Assembly: GCF_018390595.1 (NCBI RefSeq) | Contig: NZ_JAHBAV010000037.1 | Location: forward strand, 1 to 35,790 | DNA: 35,790 bases | Reading direction: 5' to 3' | Source: Dietzia massiliensis | GTDB taxonomy: Bacteria > Actinomycetota > Actinomycetes > Mycobacteriales > Mycobacteriaceae | In this document: in pieces, positions 25,001-32,630 of the stretch | Layout of the letters: the number at the start of each line of letters is the position of its first letter | How positions within the stretch are numbered: the first letter of the stretch is position 1 | Notes under the pieces: generated by a model | Seen by the model: the letters and a program-made list of their open reading frames with translations, nothing else | The model's database searches: none | Told to the model about the DNA's origin: nothing | Position numbers and translations under genes: made by a program

Positions 25001-25445
25001 GGCGGACTGGGACCGGTGGGCGGCCGACCAGCTGGTCGCCCTCGGACTGGGCGGTGGCCTCCAGGGCAGCCGCAATCCCGAGGCGGTCGCCGAGATGGTC
25101 TCGGTCGCGCGCACCGCGCTGACCTCCGAGCCCGTCAGGCGAGCCGCGAGCAGGACACACTGGGCCGAGTTGCCCGCCGCCGGAGCCCTGGCCACGGCGG
25201 ACGGGACGCGGGTGGCGGTGGACGGTGTCGTCGACCTCGTGGTGCAGGAGGACGACGGATCGCTGTCGATCATCGACTACAAGACCGACGTCGCCGTCAC
25301 CACCGACACCGTCGACGAGTACCTGCTCCAGTTGTGCGCGTACGCCGAGCTCCTCGGTGGCTCCACCGGCAGGAGCGTCTCGCGGATCGAGCTGGTCTTC
25401 TGCCGGGGAGCCCGGCCGACGGTCGTGGCGCGCGACCTCGGCTGA
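22023..25445 (+). CDS. AddA-like UvrD-family helicase-nuclease
   Basis: A 1,140-residue ATP-dependent SF1 helicase fused to a nuclease. Walker A is EAGAGTGKT (24-32), motif Ia ITFTEKAAAELRDRL, Walker B/motif II IDEFQDTDPIQ (Asp364-Glu365), motif III GDPKQSIYRFRRAD, motif IV LSTNFRCS, motif V ITTIHASKGLEYP and motif VI RLLYVATTRAE. The C-terminal PD-(D/E)XK nuclease has GVVDLVVQEDDGSLSIIDYKTD with Asp1085-Tyr-Lys1087. All catalytic motifs look intact. The ATG at 22023 overlaps the stop of the AddB-like gene (ATGA). The pair resembles AddAB: two nuclease domains, one motor. Likely roles are double-strand-break processing or degradation of foreign DNA; the sequence does not decide which. Confidence 0.92.
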   Translation: MSQLPDQAARDRVETDTAATLFVEAGAGTGKTYALVRRLSTLLLDDAVPIDRIAAITFTEKAAAELRDRLRVHLVERRAEGDTRADKALAGLDTAAIGTLHSFALRLLSENPLEAGIPPKVTAQQDTAEAAAVEALWQECATVLFGSGPTAERSGNLARAVDDMLDAGVSPLAFREVVVALHRDWDRLPGEPLYSGPAELPGSPDLSEVVAAIGSIVGWRDSCRDETDLFYETLGKHQAWLESLEAATTDPAASPTWVELLAKPVGVGRGGKGASWGGKDVLDSIKEEIRQLPELCGEVLAAHWRPRIALVLDALIPVVRRHADERRRHGTLQFHDQLVLARDLLRNEAVRDRVRERYQRILIDEFQDTDPIQLDLAELLTSGPGGSGTEPGRLFTVGDPKQSIYRFRRADIATYLRAREGDGGATSGVEVERLSTNFRCSRAVLDWVNDVFSEVLTATDGVQPEYRALEPAPGRPAHDPAHGPRPFVFRTEDVPPHCPPEASDDHTRHWIEAADVARVIVTAIREGWTHESKNGEQTPLRLGDIAILLPSRGSLPMLETCLDHAGIDFRTEASSIVYGTPEVRDLLLAVRAVANSADEASLVGALRSPLFGCGDDDLVRWRAGGGSWTLTAPAPADLVSSPVAEGMRYLSALDWSTRRPGELLERLVHDRMVFESVAESPRRRDLWRRIRFVIEHAWQWEESAADPARADLREYADWAMALTAEDARVPEAAIPEIGVDAVRITTIHASKGLEYPMVVLAGMSRKWPDDRSRLLWTQDEPPRPAASFSAIVRDPDFRRAAAREAEHSLAERIRLLYVATTRAESRLAVSGHGYVLTQKKTPKKLWGSLLGSIVEVPDAPALVEYGENLLEAAAAPEVDVPDEAGWTERTREIAARSAERAGWSATRIVHPDVVDAAPGDEDVERQPSLPQQLAAALRERFAPAPARPEELPPRPRYTPVASGPDVGTAVHHLAEHTDLTRLLGPAADPDSAVADWDRWAADQLVALGLGGGLQGSRNPEAVAEMVSVARTALTSEPVRRAASRTHWAELPAAGALATADGTRVAVDGVVDLVVQEDDGSLSIIDYKTDVAVTTDTVDEYLLQLCAYAELLGGSTGRSVSRIELVFCRGARPTVVARDLG

Positions 25446-25470
25446 GCCCTGGGTGGGGCCTCAGCCGAGG
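25436..25470. terminator. Perfect 11-bp convergent terminator hairpin overlapping both stop codons
   Basis: CCTCGGCTGAG and its exact reverse complement flank a 13-nt loop. The left arm encodes the last residues and stop of the AddA-like gene, and the right arm those of the opposite-strand gene. The symmetry makes both proteins end in Leu-Gly-stop. Terminates both directions. Confidence 0.75.
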
Positions 25471-26690
25471 TTGGTCCACACCACCCGTCCGGCGGCGACC
25501 GCCGCCAGCGCGGAGTCGCACGGGGCGCCCGCCGTGAACGCCTGGTACAGCTCCACCAGCAGGTCGACGACGGAATCCCACAGCCGGTGCAGGGGTTGCC
25601 CACCGCCGTACGCCCACACCGAGCCGGCGGCGGGGCCTCCCCGGTACGACACCGCGTAACCGAAGCCGCTCCGCTCGGCGATCGGCCACATCCGCCCGGC
25701 CCAGGTCGCGTCGCCTCCCGGCTCGAACCCGAGGACGCCCGCACCCATTGCGTCCTCGTACCGGGCCGCCTGCACGTCGAAGCCGCGCTCGGTGGTCAGC
25801 GGCTCCGCAAACGGCAACAGGCCCTCCACCGAGTCCAGCCCCGTTCGCCGCAGGTGCCACAGCAGGGTGCGGATGCCGGTCTCGTCATCCACGCCGGACC
25901 CGTCCAGCAGGACCCCGCTAGGGCTGTCCGAACTGCGCGGATCGTCCACCGCCACCACCGCCGGCGCCGGAGCGGGCACCCGGAGGAGCTCGGCGAGCGC
26001 GTCACACAGCTCGCCGATCTGCTCGTCCAAGACCGCCGACGCCTCCTGCTCGACGGCCACTGACCGGCGCCCCGGGCGGGAGGGCCCCGCCGGGGCGGCG
26101 GCGATGGGCGCCGGATCGCGCGGCGCGGCGAGATCGTCTGTGGGAGCCGGATCGGGGACCACGTCGCCCCACGACGCGGCCATCGCGCCACTGATCCGGG
26201 CGAGTGCGCCGTCGAATTCGGCGCTCCACTCGTCATCGGGCCCTGCGGGGGCAGGAGAATCGGAGTCAACATCTGCGGGAAGCGGTGCTGCATGGGCGGG
26301 TTCCGCGTAGGCGAGGCCCGAGGCGGCGGATTGCCCGTCGCCGGGCGCCGACTCCTGGACACCGCCGTCCGCGGGGACCGCGGGCAGCACCCCGGTGACG
26401 TCGGCCAGGAGCTCCAGCCGGGCGCGGCGTCCGCCGGCCAGCCGCTCGCGTTCCGAGCGGGTGAACGACATCACCTGCAACGTGAGCAAGAGCGCGGCCT
26501 GGCGTCCCGTGAAGCCGAAGTCGCGTTTGAGGGCACGGCGCGCCTCGACGGGAGAGTCGGCGTCGTGGATGACGGCCATCACCGCGTTCAGGTCATCGCA
26601 GGCGCGGAGGATCGCCTCGGCCTCGTCCCACGCCCGTCCGACCTCGTCGGATGGCTCGAACCACCCACCGATGGCACCGGCAGCGCCCAC
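25461..26690 (-). CDS. GyrA-arm-like domain fused to an uncharacterised C-terminal domain
   Basis: A 409-residue protein. Residues about 21-97 (AEAILRACDDLNAVMAVIHDADSPVEARRALKRDFGFTGRQAALLLTLQVMSFTRSERERL) match the segment of gyrase/topoisomerase IV subunit A near the end of its coiled-coil arm, where family members read IRxS.....A...L...F.L...QA..IL...L..LT..E...L. No breakage-reunion tyrosine domain or beta-pinwheel is present. Residues 100-215 are a low-complexity Ala/Pro/Asp linker. Residues about 220-409 form a separate domain I do not recognise (GFEPGGDATWAGRMWPIAERSGFGYAVSYRGG). The GTG at 26690 follows GGGGGG. Not a topoisomerase; possibly a protein that borrows the dimerising arm. 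Confidence 0.7.
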   Translation of the reverse strand: MGAAGAIGGWFEPSDEVGRAWDEAEAILRACDDLNAVMAVIHDADSPVEARRALKRDFGFTGRQAALLLTLQVMSFTRSERERLAGGRRARLELLADVTGVLPAVPADGGVQESAPGDGQSAASGLAYAEPAHAAPLPADVDSDSPAPAGPDDEWSAEFDGALARISGAMAASWGDVVPDPAPTDDLAAPRDPAPIAAAPAGPSRPGRRSVAVEQEASAVLDEQIGELCDALAELLRVPAPAPAVVAVDDPRSSDSPSGVLLDGSGVDDETGIRTLLWHLRRTGLDSVEGLLPFAEPLTTERGFDVQAARYEDAMGAGVLGFEPGGDATWAGRMWPIAERSGFGYAVSYRGGPAAGSVWAYGGGQPLHRLWDSVVDLLVELYQAFTAGAPCDSALAAVAAGRVVWTNLG

Positions 26691-26944
26691 GTCAAACCCC
26701 CCAGGCAGTCACACGATCCGGACCCGAGCCCCCTCGGATCCCCGGGCATCCTACGCCCAGCCATCGGCCGGTGGTGGGTCGGAGACAGGGCGCGCCCAGA
26801 GGGGCCGGAGAGACGCGAGTGACACCGCTGTGACGGACCTCTCCGCGTGCGGAAAACGCCGTGTACCAGCGGGGACGGGGCCGCCCGACGATCGCGCGCG
26901 AGGACGGTAGCCCGGTGCGAACGCCGGTGCGTACGGTCGAGGAC

Positions 26945-27379
26945 ATGAGCGAACGCCTGATGATCCGGGACCGCGAGGCCTTCCCGGATGAGCGCCGAGC
27001 GGAGCCCGCGCGCCCGGACGACGGGCTCGCCGGCGGCGCGAGCGGCAGGGCCGGCGCGAGTGCTGGGGACAGCGTCGGCGCCGGCGGGAGCGACAGCGCC
27101 GGCGGGAGCGGCCACGCCACGGTGTTCCCCGCTCCGCTGACGACCATCGCCGCCGCGCTCGTCGGCGGGTTCCTGGGCCTCGCGGCCGTCTACGGGGTGG
27201 CCGAGCGACTGGCGGACACCCTGGCCGGTGTCGCCGCCGTGGTCATGATTTTCGCCGTCACCCTGGCCGGGCCGCGCGTCCACGCCGGCGCCCGGACCGA
27301 GGTGGGGCGCACCGTCGCGGTGGTGCTGCAGTCCGTCGGCTTCGGCGGCGTCCTCGGCGCACTGCTCATCCTGACCTGA
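26945..27379 (+). CDS. Small three-span membrane protein
   Basis: A 144-residue protein of unknown function. The N-terminal 55 residues are soluble and low-complexity (Ala/Gly/Ser/Asp: GGASGRAGASAGDSVGAGGS). Three hydrophobic helices follow at about 63-84, 92-110 and 122-143, with a short basic loop between the last two (GPRVHAGARTEVGR). The ATG at 26945 is preceded by GAGG at -8. Its stop lies 3 bp from the stop of the convergent phosphatase gene, and the 254 bp upstream are shared with the divergent GyrA-arm-like gene. No family is recognised. Confidence 0.7.
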   Translation: MSERLMIRDREAFPDERRAEPARPDDGLAGGASGRAGASAGDSVGAGGSDSAGGSGHATVFPAPLTTIAAALVGGFLGLAAVYGVAERLADTLAGVAAVVMIFAVTLAGPRVHAGARTEVGRTVAVVLQSVGFGGVLGALLILT

Positions 27380-27382
27380 GGC

Positions 27383-28264
27383 TCAGCGGGACCGGAGCCG
27401 GGCCGTCAGCTCGTCGACGACCTCGGCGTCCACGCCCGCGCCCTCCACGAGGTAGCGCCTGGCGTCACCGAACTCGCGGGCCAGGGCATCCAGCGAGCGG
27501 CGCAGGTTGGCCTCCTCCACGCCGATGAGGACCTCGACGGCCTCCAGCTGCTCGGGCATCTCGGACTGCACGTGCGCGCGGATCGCCGCCACGAAGTCCG
27601 CGGACATCTCGCGGGTGAGCAAGTAGTCGCCGACGACGTCCTCCTCCCGCACCCCCACCAGCAGCTGCAACAGGGCCGACACCCAGCCGGTGCGGTCCTT
27701 GCCGGCCGTGCAGTGCACGATCGCCGGCCCCGGCGACACCGCGAGCGCGTGGACGGCGCGGCCGAATGCCCCGCGCTCGTGGTCGCCGAGGACGAACCGC
27801 TCGTAGGTCTCGGCCATCTCGCGGCGGGCCTCCTCGACGCCGACCAGGCCGGTCGTGGTGAGCGTCGCCGCGGACGTGTGTCCGCCCAGCACGTCGATCG
27901 GCACGTACTCGGCGCCGGCGGGGACGACGTCGGGCTGTCTCTCGATCTCCGCGCCGGTGCGTAGATCGACCACCGCGGTCACGCCGAGCCGCTCGAGGAC
28001 CCCTAGATCCTCCTCGCCCACGGACAGCGCGGTGGACCGGAAGACGACACCGCGGGTCATCGAGCCGGACGGCCGGAGGGCGTACCCGGGGCCGGCCACG
28101 TCCCGGAAGTTGTGGACGCTGCTCAGCCGGATCTCCCCGACCACGAACCCGTCGCGGCGGAGGCCGACCTCGTCGTCGTCGTCGACACCTACTCCGACAT
28201 CCACTCCGGCACCCACTCCGACACCCGGTGCCGCGCTGCGGTTTCCGCCCGGTTCCGCCACCAT
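27383..28264 (-). CDS. Protein tyrosine (lipid) phosphatase, MptpB-like
   Basis: A 293-residue phosphatase. The signature loop is HCTAGKDRTG (184-193), with Cys185 as nucleophile, Asp190 and Arg191. The Lys-Asp in the loop is typical of the MptpB branch that also acts on phosphoserine and phosphoinositides. The N-terminal part of the domain shows SSVHNFRDVAG (48-58) and RGVVFRSTAL (71-80), also characteristic. Residues 10-35 are a Gly/Val/Asp repeat followed by four Asp residues, encoded by a degenerate 12-bp tandem repeat and probably unstructured. The ATG at 28262-28264 follows GGAGGG. No signal peptide is seen, although MptpB itself is exported in M. tuberculosis. It is divergent from the acyl-CoA synthetase. 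Confidence 0.88.
   Translation of the reverse strand: MVAEPGGNRSAAPGVGVGAGVDVGVGVDDDDEVGLRRDGFVVGEIRLSSVHNFRDVAGPGYALRPSGSMTRGVVFRSTALSVGEEDLGVLERLGVTAVVDLRTGAEIERQPDVVPAGAEYVPIDVLGGHTSAATLTTTGLVGVEEARREMAETYERFVLGDHERGAFGRAVHALAVSPGPAIVHCTAGKDRTGWVSALLQLLVGVREEDVVGDYLLTREMSADFVAAIRAHVQSEMPEQLEAVEVLIGVEEANLRRSLDALAREFGDARRYLVEGAGVDAEVVDELTARLRSR
28185..28220. repeat. Three degenerate 12-bp tandem repeats in the phosphatase 5' end
   Basis: The units acacctactccg, acatccactccg and gcacccactccg follow one another and encode the Gly-Val/Asp-rich N-terminal stretch of the phosphatase. In-frame (12 bp), so copy number could vary without breaking the gene. Confidence 0.6.
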
Positions 28265-28377
28265 CCCACGCCCTCCACGATCCCGGCGCGCCCGCGCGGC
28301 GCGCCACGCCTCGTTCCTACCCGATCGGGCTCCGCGACGGTGACCAGACGGCGGCAGACCGGCCGGAAAAGCGCTGC

Positions 28378-28389
28378 TGACACGTGTCA
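28378..28389. promoter_or_regulatory. 12-bp perfect palindrome, candidate operator of the second acyl-CoA synthetase
   Basis: TGACACGTGTCA is centred about 62 bp before the ATG at 28446, in the region shared with the divergent phosphatase. It has the same TGAC-N4-GTCA form and nearly the same distance to the start as the palindrome at 1577-1592. Confidence 0.45.
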
Positions 28390-28445
28390 ATGTCGCCGCC
28401 CGTTTCCGGCGTGGAACGGGTTCCCATCGCCTATTGTGCGATCTC

Positions 28446-30173
28446 ATGAGTAGAACAGATTTCAATCCCGGCCACGCCATGCAGCACGAGACGTTCGGCG
28501 ACATCCTGCTGGAGCGGTCGACCGACGATCACCCGGGACTGCTGTTCGAGGACTCCTCGTGGACCTGGCGGGAGTTCGTGGCCGAGTCCGCCGTCCGCGC
28601 GGAGATCCTGCGCGGCTGGTCCGACGAGTACTCCTCCTCCTACGCCGAGCGCCCCGACCCCTACAAGCGCCTCCACGTGGGCATCCTCCTGGAGAACGTG
28701 CCGGAGTACCTGTTCATCCTGTGCGGTGCGGCGCTCGCGGGCGTCACGATCATCGGCATCAACCCCACCCGTCGCGGCGCCGAGCTCGCCTCCGACATCC
28801 GCGGCGTGGACTGCGACGTGATCCTCACCGACGCCGACGGCAGCGCGCTGCTCGACGGCCTCGACACGGGCGCCGTCGCCTCGTTCGACATCGACTCCGA
28901 GCAGTGGCGCGGCCTGCTCGCCGACCACGCCGGCGCCGAGCCCCGCCTGCACCCGGAGGACGCGCGCGACCCCCACACCCTGCTCGCGCTGCTGTTCACC
29001 TCGGGCTCCACGGGCGCGCCCAAGGCCGTCATGTGCTCGACCGGCCGCACGGCGATGCTCGGCACGATCAACTACCGCGGCCTCGTCCGCGACGACGTCG
29101 CCTACAGCGCCATGCCGCTGTTCCACGGCAACGCCCTGTTCGCCGCCTTCGCGCCCGCCGCGTACGTAGGCTGCACGTTCGCGATGCGCCGCAAGTTCTC
29201 GGCCTCCGGCTTCCTGCCCGACGTGCTGAAGTTCGACGCGACGTACTTCAACTACGTCGGCCGCTCCCTGTCCTACATCCTCGCCCAGCCCGAGGTGCCC
29301 GAGGAGAAGCAGACGCGCCTGCGGGTCGTCTTCGGCACCGAGGCCTCCGTCCACGACCGCGTGGAGTTCGAGCGCCGCTTCGGCGTGACCCCTCTCGAGT
29401 CGTACGGTTCGAGCGAGGGCGGCGTGGTCATCAGCCACACCGAGGACACCCCGCCCGGCGCGCTCGGCGTGGCCGGCGCCTACATGGACGTCGCGATCCT
29501 CGACGAGGAGGGCAACGAGTGCCCGATCGCCGAGTTCGACGACGAGGGCGGCCTGACCAACGCGGGCGAGGCGATCGGCGAGATCTGCAACCTCACCGGC
29601 GCCAAGCTATTCGAGGGCTACTACCGCAACCCGGAGGCCACCGCCGAGCGCAACATCGGCGAGGTCTACCACTCCGGCGACCTGGGATACAAGGACGCGG
29701 ACGGCTACTTCTACTTCGCCGGCCGCTCCGGCGACAAGATCCGCGTGGACAGCGAGAACTTCTCCGCCGGCCCCGTCGAGCGGATCCTCGACCGCTTCCC
29801 CGGCGTGCTCGTCGTGGCGGTCTACCCGGTGCCTGACCCGCGCACCGGCGACCAGGTGATGGCCGCGATCCAGCTGGAGCCCGGCGTGGAGTTCGACGCC
29901 GACGCGTTCACGGAGTTCTGCCGCACCCAGCCCGACATGGGGACCAAGTGGGCGCCGCGGTTCGTTCGTATCATGAAGGAGATGCCCGTCACCGCCACCC
30001 GCAAGATCTCCAAGCCCAGCCTGCGACGCGAGTCGTGGATCGAGCCGGGCGAGGTCTACCTGCGCGGTGGCGCCGACAAGTCGGACGACGTGTACCGGCC
30101 CCTCACCGACGCCGCCCGCGAGGCGCTGCTCGCCGAGTACCAGCTCCACGGACGCCGGCCGGCCGGGGTCTGA
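28446..30173 (+). CDS. FadD17-like fatty-acyl-CoA synthetase (intact)
   Basis: A 575-residue AMP-forming acyl-CoA ligase. The phosphate-binding loop is LLFTSGSTGAPKAV (182-195), then DVAYSAMPLFHGNALFAAF, the adenine-site YGSSEGG, the GRSGDKIRVDSENFSAGPVE hinge and the C-terminal TRKISKPSLRRE with catalytic Lys520 or Lys523. The N-terminus is longer than in the paralog at 1-1526. The GTG four codons upstream and the ATG at 28446 are both possible; neither has a strong ribosome site. In Mycobacterium tuberculosis, fadD17 relatives are associated with lipid/cholesterol side-chain metabolism, but substrate is not predictable here. The next gene follows after 2 bp, so the two are cotranscribed. 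Confidence 0.92.
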   Translation: MSRTDFNPGHAMQHETFGDILLERSTDDHPGLLFEDSSWTWREFVAESAVRAEILRGWSDEYSSSYAERPDPYKRLHVGILLENVPEYLFILCGAALAGVTIIGINPTRRGAELASDIRGVDCDVILTDADGSALLDGLDTGAVASFDIDSEQWRGLLADHAGAEPRLHPEDARDPHTLLALLFTSGSTGAPKAVMCSTGRTAMLGTINYRGLVRDDVAYSAMPLFHGNALFAAFAPAAYVGCTFAMRRKFSASGFLPDVLKFDATYFNYVGRSLSYILAQPEVPEEKQTRLRVVFGTEASVHDRVEFERRFGVTPLESYGSSEGGVVISHTEDTPPGALGVAGAYMDVAILDEEGNECPIAEFDDEGGLTNAGEAIGEICNLTGAKLFEGYYRNPEATAERNIGEVYHSGDLGYKDADGYFYFAGRSGDKIRVDSENFSAGPVERILDRFPGVLVVAVYPVPDPRTGDQVMAAIQLEPGVEFDADAFTEFCRTQPDMGTKWAPRFVRIMKEMPVTATRKISKPSLRRESWIEPGEVYLRGGADKSDDVYRPLTDAAREALLAEYQLHGRRPAGV

Positions 30174-30175
30174 CG

Positions 30176-31273
30176 ATGGGAGCCCGGCGGAACCTGCGCG
30201 CGGTGTCCGTCGGGCTCGCCGTGGTGCTCGCGCCGGCGGCCCTCGTGCCCGCCGCTGCGGCGGCGGTCCCGCCCGGTTCTGTCGAGGACGCGGCCGGGTC
30301 GGTCGGCTCGGCGGCGGTGCCGATCGAGGACGCGCTGGGATCGGTCGGTCCCCACGGCGGCTCGGCCGCCGCGCTCGACGCCGGGTCGGGGCTGGTCAGC
30401 GCGCCGGGCTCGGTCGGGACGCCGGGCTCGGTCGGCGCGCCGATCGCGCCCTGCCCCGGCCCCGCGCCGCGCGTGTCGACTTTCGGCGACGCCCCCGTGC
30501 CGGTGGTGGGCTGGACCGAGAACCTCGCCTTGGATGCCGACGGCCGCCTGTGGGTGTCCAAGACGTTCCTGAACCGGGTCGACGCCTACGATCCCGACGG
30601 CCGCGTGGTGGCGTCGGTCGCCGTCCGCGCGCCGGGTGGGATCGCGCTCGGCCCCGACGGGCGCATGCACGTCGCCGCCGGCACGGGGTACCTGGCCGAC
30701 CGGTCCGACGTGGTGACGTTCGACCCGACCGCCGAGCGCCCCGAGGCGCGGATCGAGGCGCGCCTGGACGCCCGGATGAACGGCCTGGCCGTGGACGCCG
30801 CCGGGAACCGGTACCTGACCAGCCTGGAGACGGACCGACTGACCCGGGTCACCGCGGCCGGCGAGGTCGACGACGAGTGGTCACGCCGCGCGGCGATCGG
30901 CGTGTCCAATGGGATCGCGATCGAGGGCGACACCGCGTACGTCACCCAGTCGACCACGCGCACCGTGGTGCTGGAGGTGCCGCTGGACCGACCGGAGGCG
31001 ACGACGACGAGGGAGCTCACCACCCCACCCGAGATCGCCCGCGGGCTCGACGATCTGGCCGTGACCCCGCAGGCCCTCTACGTGACGTCGTGGACCACCG
31101 GCGAGGTGTTCCGAGTCGACCGCGGCACCGGCGACGCGTGCGTCCTGGTCGGCGGGATTTCACGCGCCACGGCCGTGGTCGTGGCCGACGGGTTCGGGGA
31201 ATTCGCCGAGCGCGACCTGCTGGTCACGTCGCTACACGGGCCGATCCGGCACGTACGGCTGGCGGAGGCCTGA
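30176..31273 (+). CDS. Secreted beta-propeller (SMP-30/NHL-like) protein
   Basis: A 365-residue protein with a signal peptide (residues 1-30, MGARRNLRAVSVGLAVVLAP, Ala-rich h-region, cleavage near AAAAAVP). Residues 30-95 are a low-complexity Gly/Ser/Pro/Val linker with GSVG repeats. The remainder is a six-blade-like propeller with recurring NLALDADGRLWVS, GGIALGPDGRMHVA, NGLAVDAAGNRYLT and NGIAIEGDTAYVT, typical of SMP-30/gluconolactonase/NHL proteins. The metal-binding acidic residues of true lactonases were not all located, so it may be a binding protein. The ATG at 30176 lies 2 bp after the acyl-CoA synthetase stop. A role in extracellular substrate binding or hydrolysis linked to that enzyme is inferred from position only. 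Confidence 0.8.
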   Translation: MGARRNLRAVSVGLAVVLAPAALVPAAAAAVPPGSVEDAAGSVGSAAVPIEDALGSVGPHGGSAAALDAGSGLVSAPGSVGTPGSVGAPIAPCPGPAPRVSTFGDAPVPVVGWTENLALDADGRLWVSKTFLNRVDAYDPDGRVVASVAVRAPGGIALGPDGRMHVAAGTGYLADRSDVVTFDPTAERPEARIEARLDARMNGLAVDAAGNRYLTSLETDRLTRVTAAGEVDDEWSRRAAIGVSNGIAIEGDTAYVTQSTTRTVVLEVPLDRPEATTTRELTTPPEIARGLDDLAVTPQALYVTSWTTGEVFRVDRGTGDACVLVGGISRATAVVVADGFGEFAERDLLVTSLHGPIRHVRLAEA

Positions 31274-31308
31274 CGGCGACCGTGTCGAGTCATGCCGAGG
31301 CCATCGCG

Positions 31309-31668
31309 TCACACTCGGCCGCGCCTCCACGCCCACACCGATAGCCCCACCGCGGCCAGCGCGAGTATCGGGAGAATCCATGCCCCCACCGAACGAGCCT
31401 GCATCAACCAGTAAAACTCAGGGCCCGCGACACCGATCACAGCCTGTCTGTTCGTCAGCGGCATGTACCTCCACCAACCACCGGGCTCGCCGAAAGCAGG
31501 GAGCCACACGTGAAGCGACCCGGCCACCAACAACGCCGCCGCCGGGAAGGACAGCCAGAACCACGGGAACCCTCCGCGGGGCTGCCGGGCTCGCCGAGGC
31601 AGGACGGCAGCGCCGACCAGCACCACCATCAGCACGGCGAATATCCACACCCAGAGCATGACGGCCAC
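31309..31668 (-). CDS. Small three-span membrane protein
   Basis: A 119-residue hydrophobic protein of unknown family. Helices lie at about 5-25 (LWVWIFAVLMVVLVGAAVL), 37-60 (FWLSFPAAALLVAGSLHVWLP) and 96-115 (WILPILALAAVGLSVWAW). Between the last two lies a conserved-looking aromatic stretch (GGWWRYMPLTNRQAVIG). The start is taken as the GTG at 31666-31668, with GGTGGGG 5 nt before; an internal ATG at 31659 is the alternative. It is convergent with the propeller gene (35 bp between stops) and is the last gene before the accessory segment with insertion-sequence remnants. Confidence 0.6.
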   Translation of the reverse strand: MAVMLWVWIFAVLMVVLVGAAVLPRRARQPRGGFPWFWLSFPAAALLVAGSLHVWLPAFGEPGGWWRYMPLTNRQAVIGVAGPEFYWLMQARSVGAWILPILALAAVGLSVWAWRRGRV

Positions 31669-31750
31669 GTTAACCCCACCACGCTGGCGACAGTCGCTCT
31701 CTCTCGGATACCAAGGCCGAGCTATCAATCGCGCACATAATCACAAGTAG

Positions 31751-31762
31751 ATCGCCCCGGGT
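31751..31762. repeat. Copy of the IS3-end core sequence at the left edge of the accessory segment
   Basis: ATCGCCCCGGGT occurs here and again, identically, at 35391-35402 within the terminal repeat of the IS3-type element. It marks the left side of the block holding the IS481 remnant, the Tat genes and the dioxygenase. Beyond these 12 bp the two copies diverge, so it may be an IS-end remnant or chance. Confidence 0.35.
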
Positions 31763-31835
31763 CCTGGATGCCATCGTGTTAGCCGACTCTCGGATCGGAT
31801 CGGATCGACCGTCGACATGGCCATACCGGCAACCG

Positions 31836-32630
31836 CTAGGTGTACTGCCCACGCAGGTTGTGTACGCGGTCTGCGGGTGAGGCGCCTCGTAGTGCGGTGT
31901 GGCCGCGGTGGAAGTTGTAGTGGTGTAGGAACGCCGGGAGGCGAGCCGCGCGGTCGGACTCGCTGACGTACGCGGCGGCGTAAGCCCATTCCTCGAGCAT
32001 CGTGCGGTTGTAGCGCTCGACCTTGCCATTGGTCTGCGGCCGGTACGGGCGGGTTCGCCTGTGCTTGATCTCCGGCCCGAGGGCGTCGGCGAAGGCGTGG
32101 GAGCGGTAGCAGGAGCCGTTGTCGGTCAGGACCCGGCGCACGGTGATCCCGGCGTCGGCGAAGAAGGCGCCTGCCCGCTTCCAGAATCCGGCAGCGGTCT
32201 CTTTGCGCTCGTCTTCCAGCAACTCAGTGTAGGCCAGACGCGAGTGGTCGTCGACGGCATTGTGGATGTACCAGTACCCGGTCCCTGCTCGCCGGTTTCG
32301 ACGCCCTTTGGCGCGGCCGTGGACCTTGTGCCCGCCGCCGTCCGGGATGCGGCCGAGCTTCTTGATGTCCACGTGCACCAGATCGCCTGGCGCTGCGTGC
32401 TCGAATCGGCGCACCTGCCGCTTGCCCGCACGCACCGGCGCGCCGGTGGCCGGGTCGGTGAACGCCAACCTGACGCAGCCGTAGCGGGACAGGATCTTGT
32501 GCACAGTCGAGGGCTGCATGCCCAGGTGGTAGGCGATCCGTGCGGGCCCCCAGCGGCGGGACACGCGCAGGCCGATCACCCGCCGTTCCCGCCGACGCGG
32601 CGTCTGGGTCGGGTCAGACTTCGACGTGTT
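31836..32630 (-). pseudogene. IS481-family transposase, 5'-truncated
   Basis: The DDE integrase core of an IS481 transposase: GPARIAYHLGMQPSTVHKILSRYG (helix-turn-helix), then DLVHVDIKKLGRIPDGGG with the first Asp, VDDHSRLAYTELL, LTDNGSCYRSHAF with the second Asp, and NGKVERYNRTMLEEW with the Glu, ending HTALRGASPADRVHNLRGQYT. The C-terminus is complete (TAG stop near 31836). The N-terminal 55-65 residues that family members have before this point (first helix-turn-helix and the SRPHRSP stretch) are missing. Homology begins at about PTQTPRR, where the sequence runs into the 3' end of tatB. An in-frame ATG at 32681 lies in tatB coding sequence and is not a genuine start. Remnant of an element. 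Confidence 0.8.
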
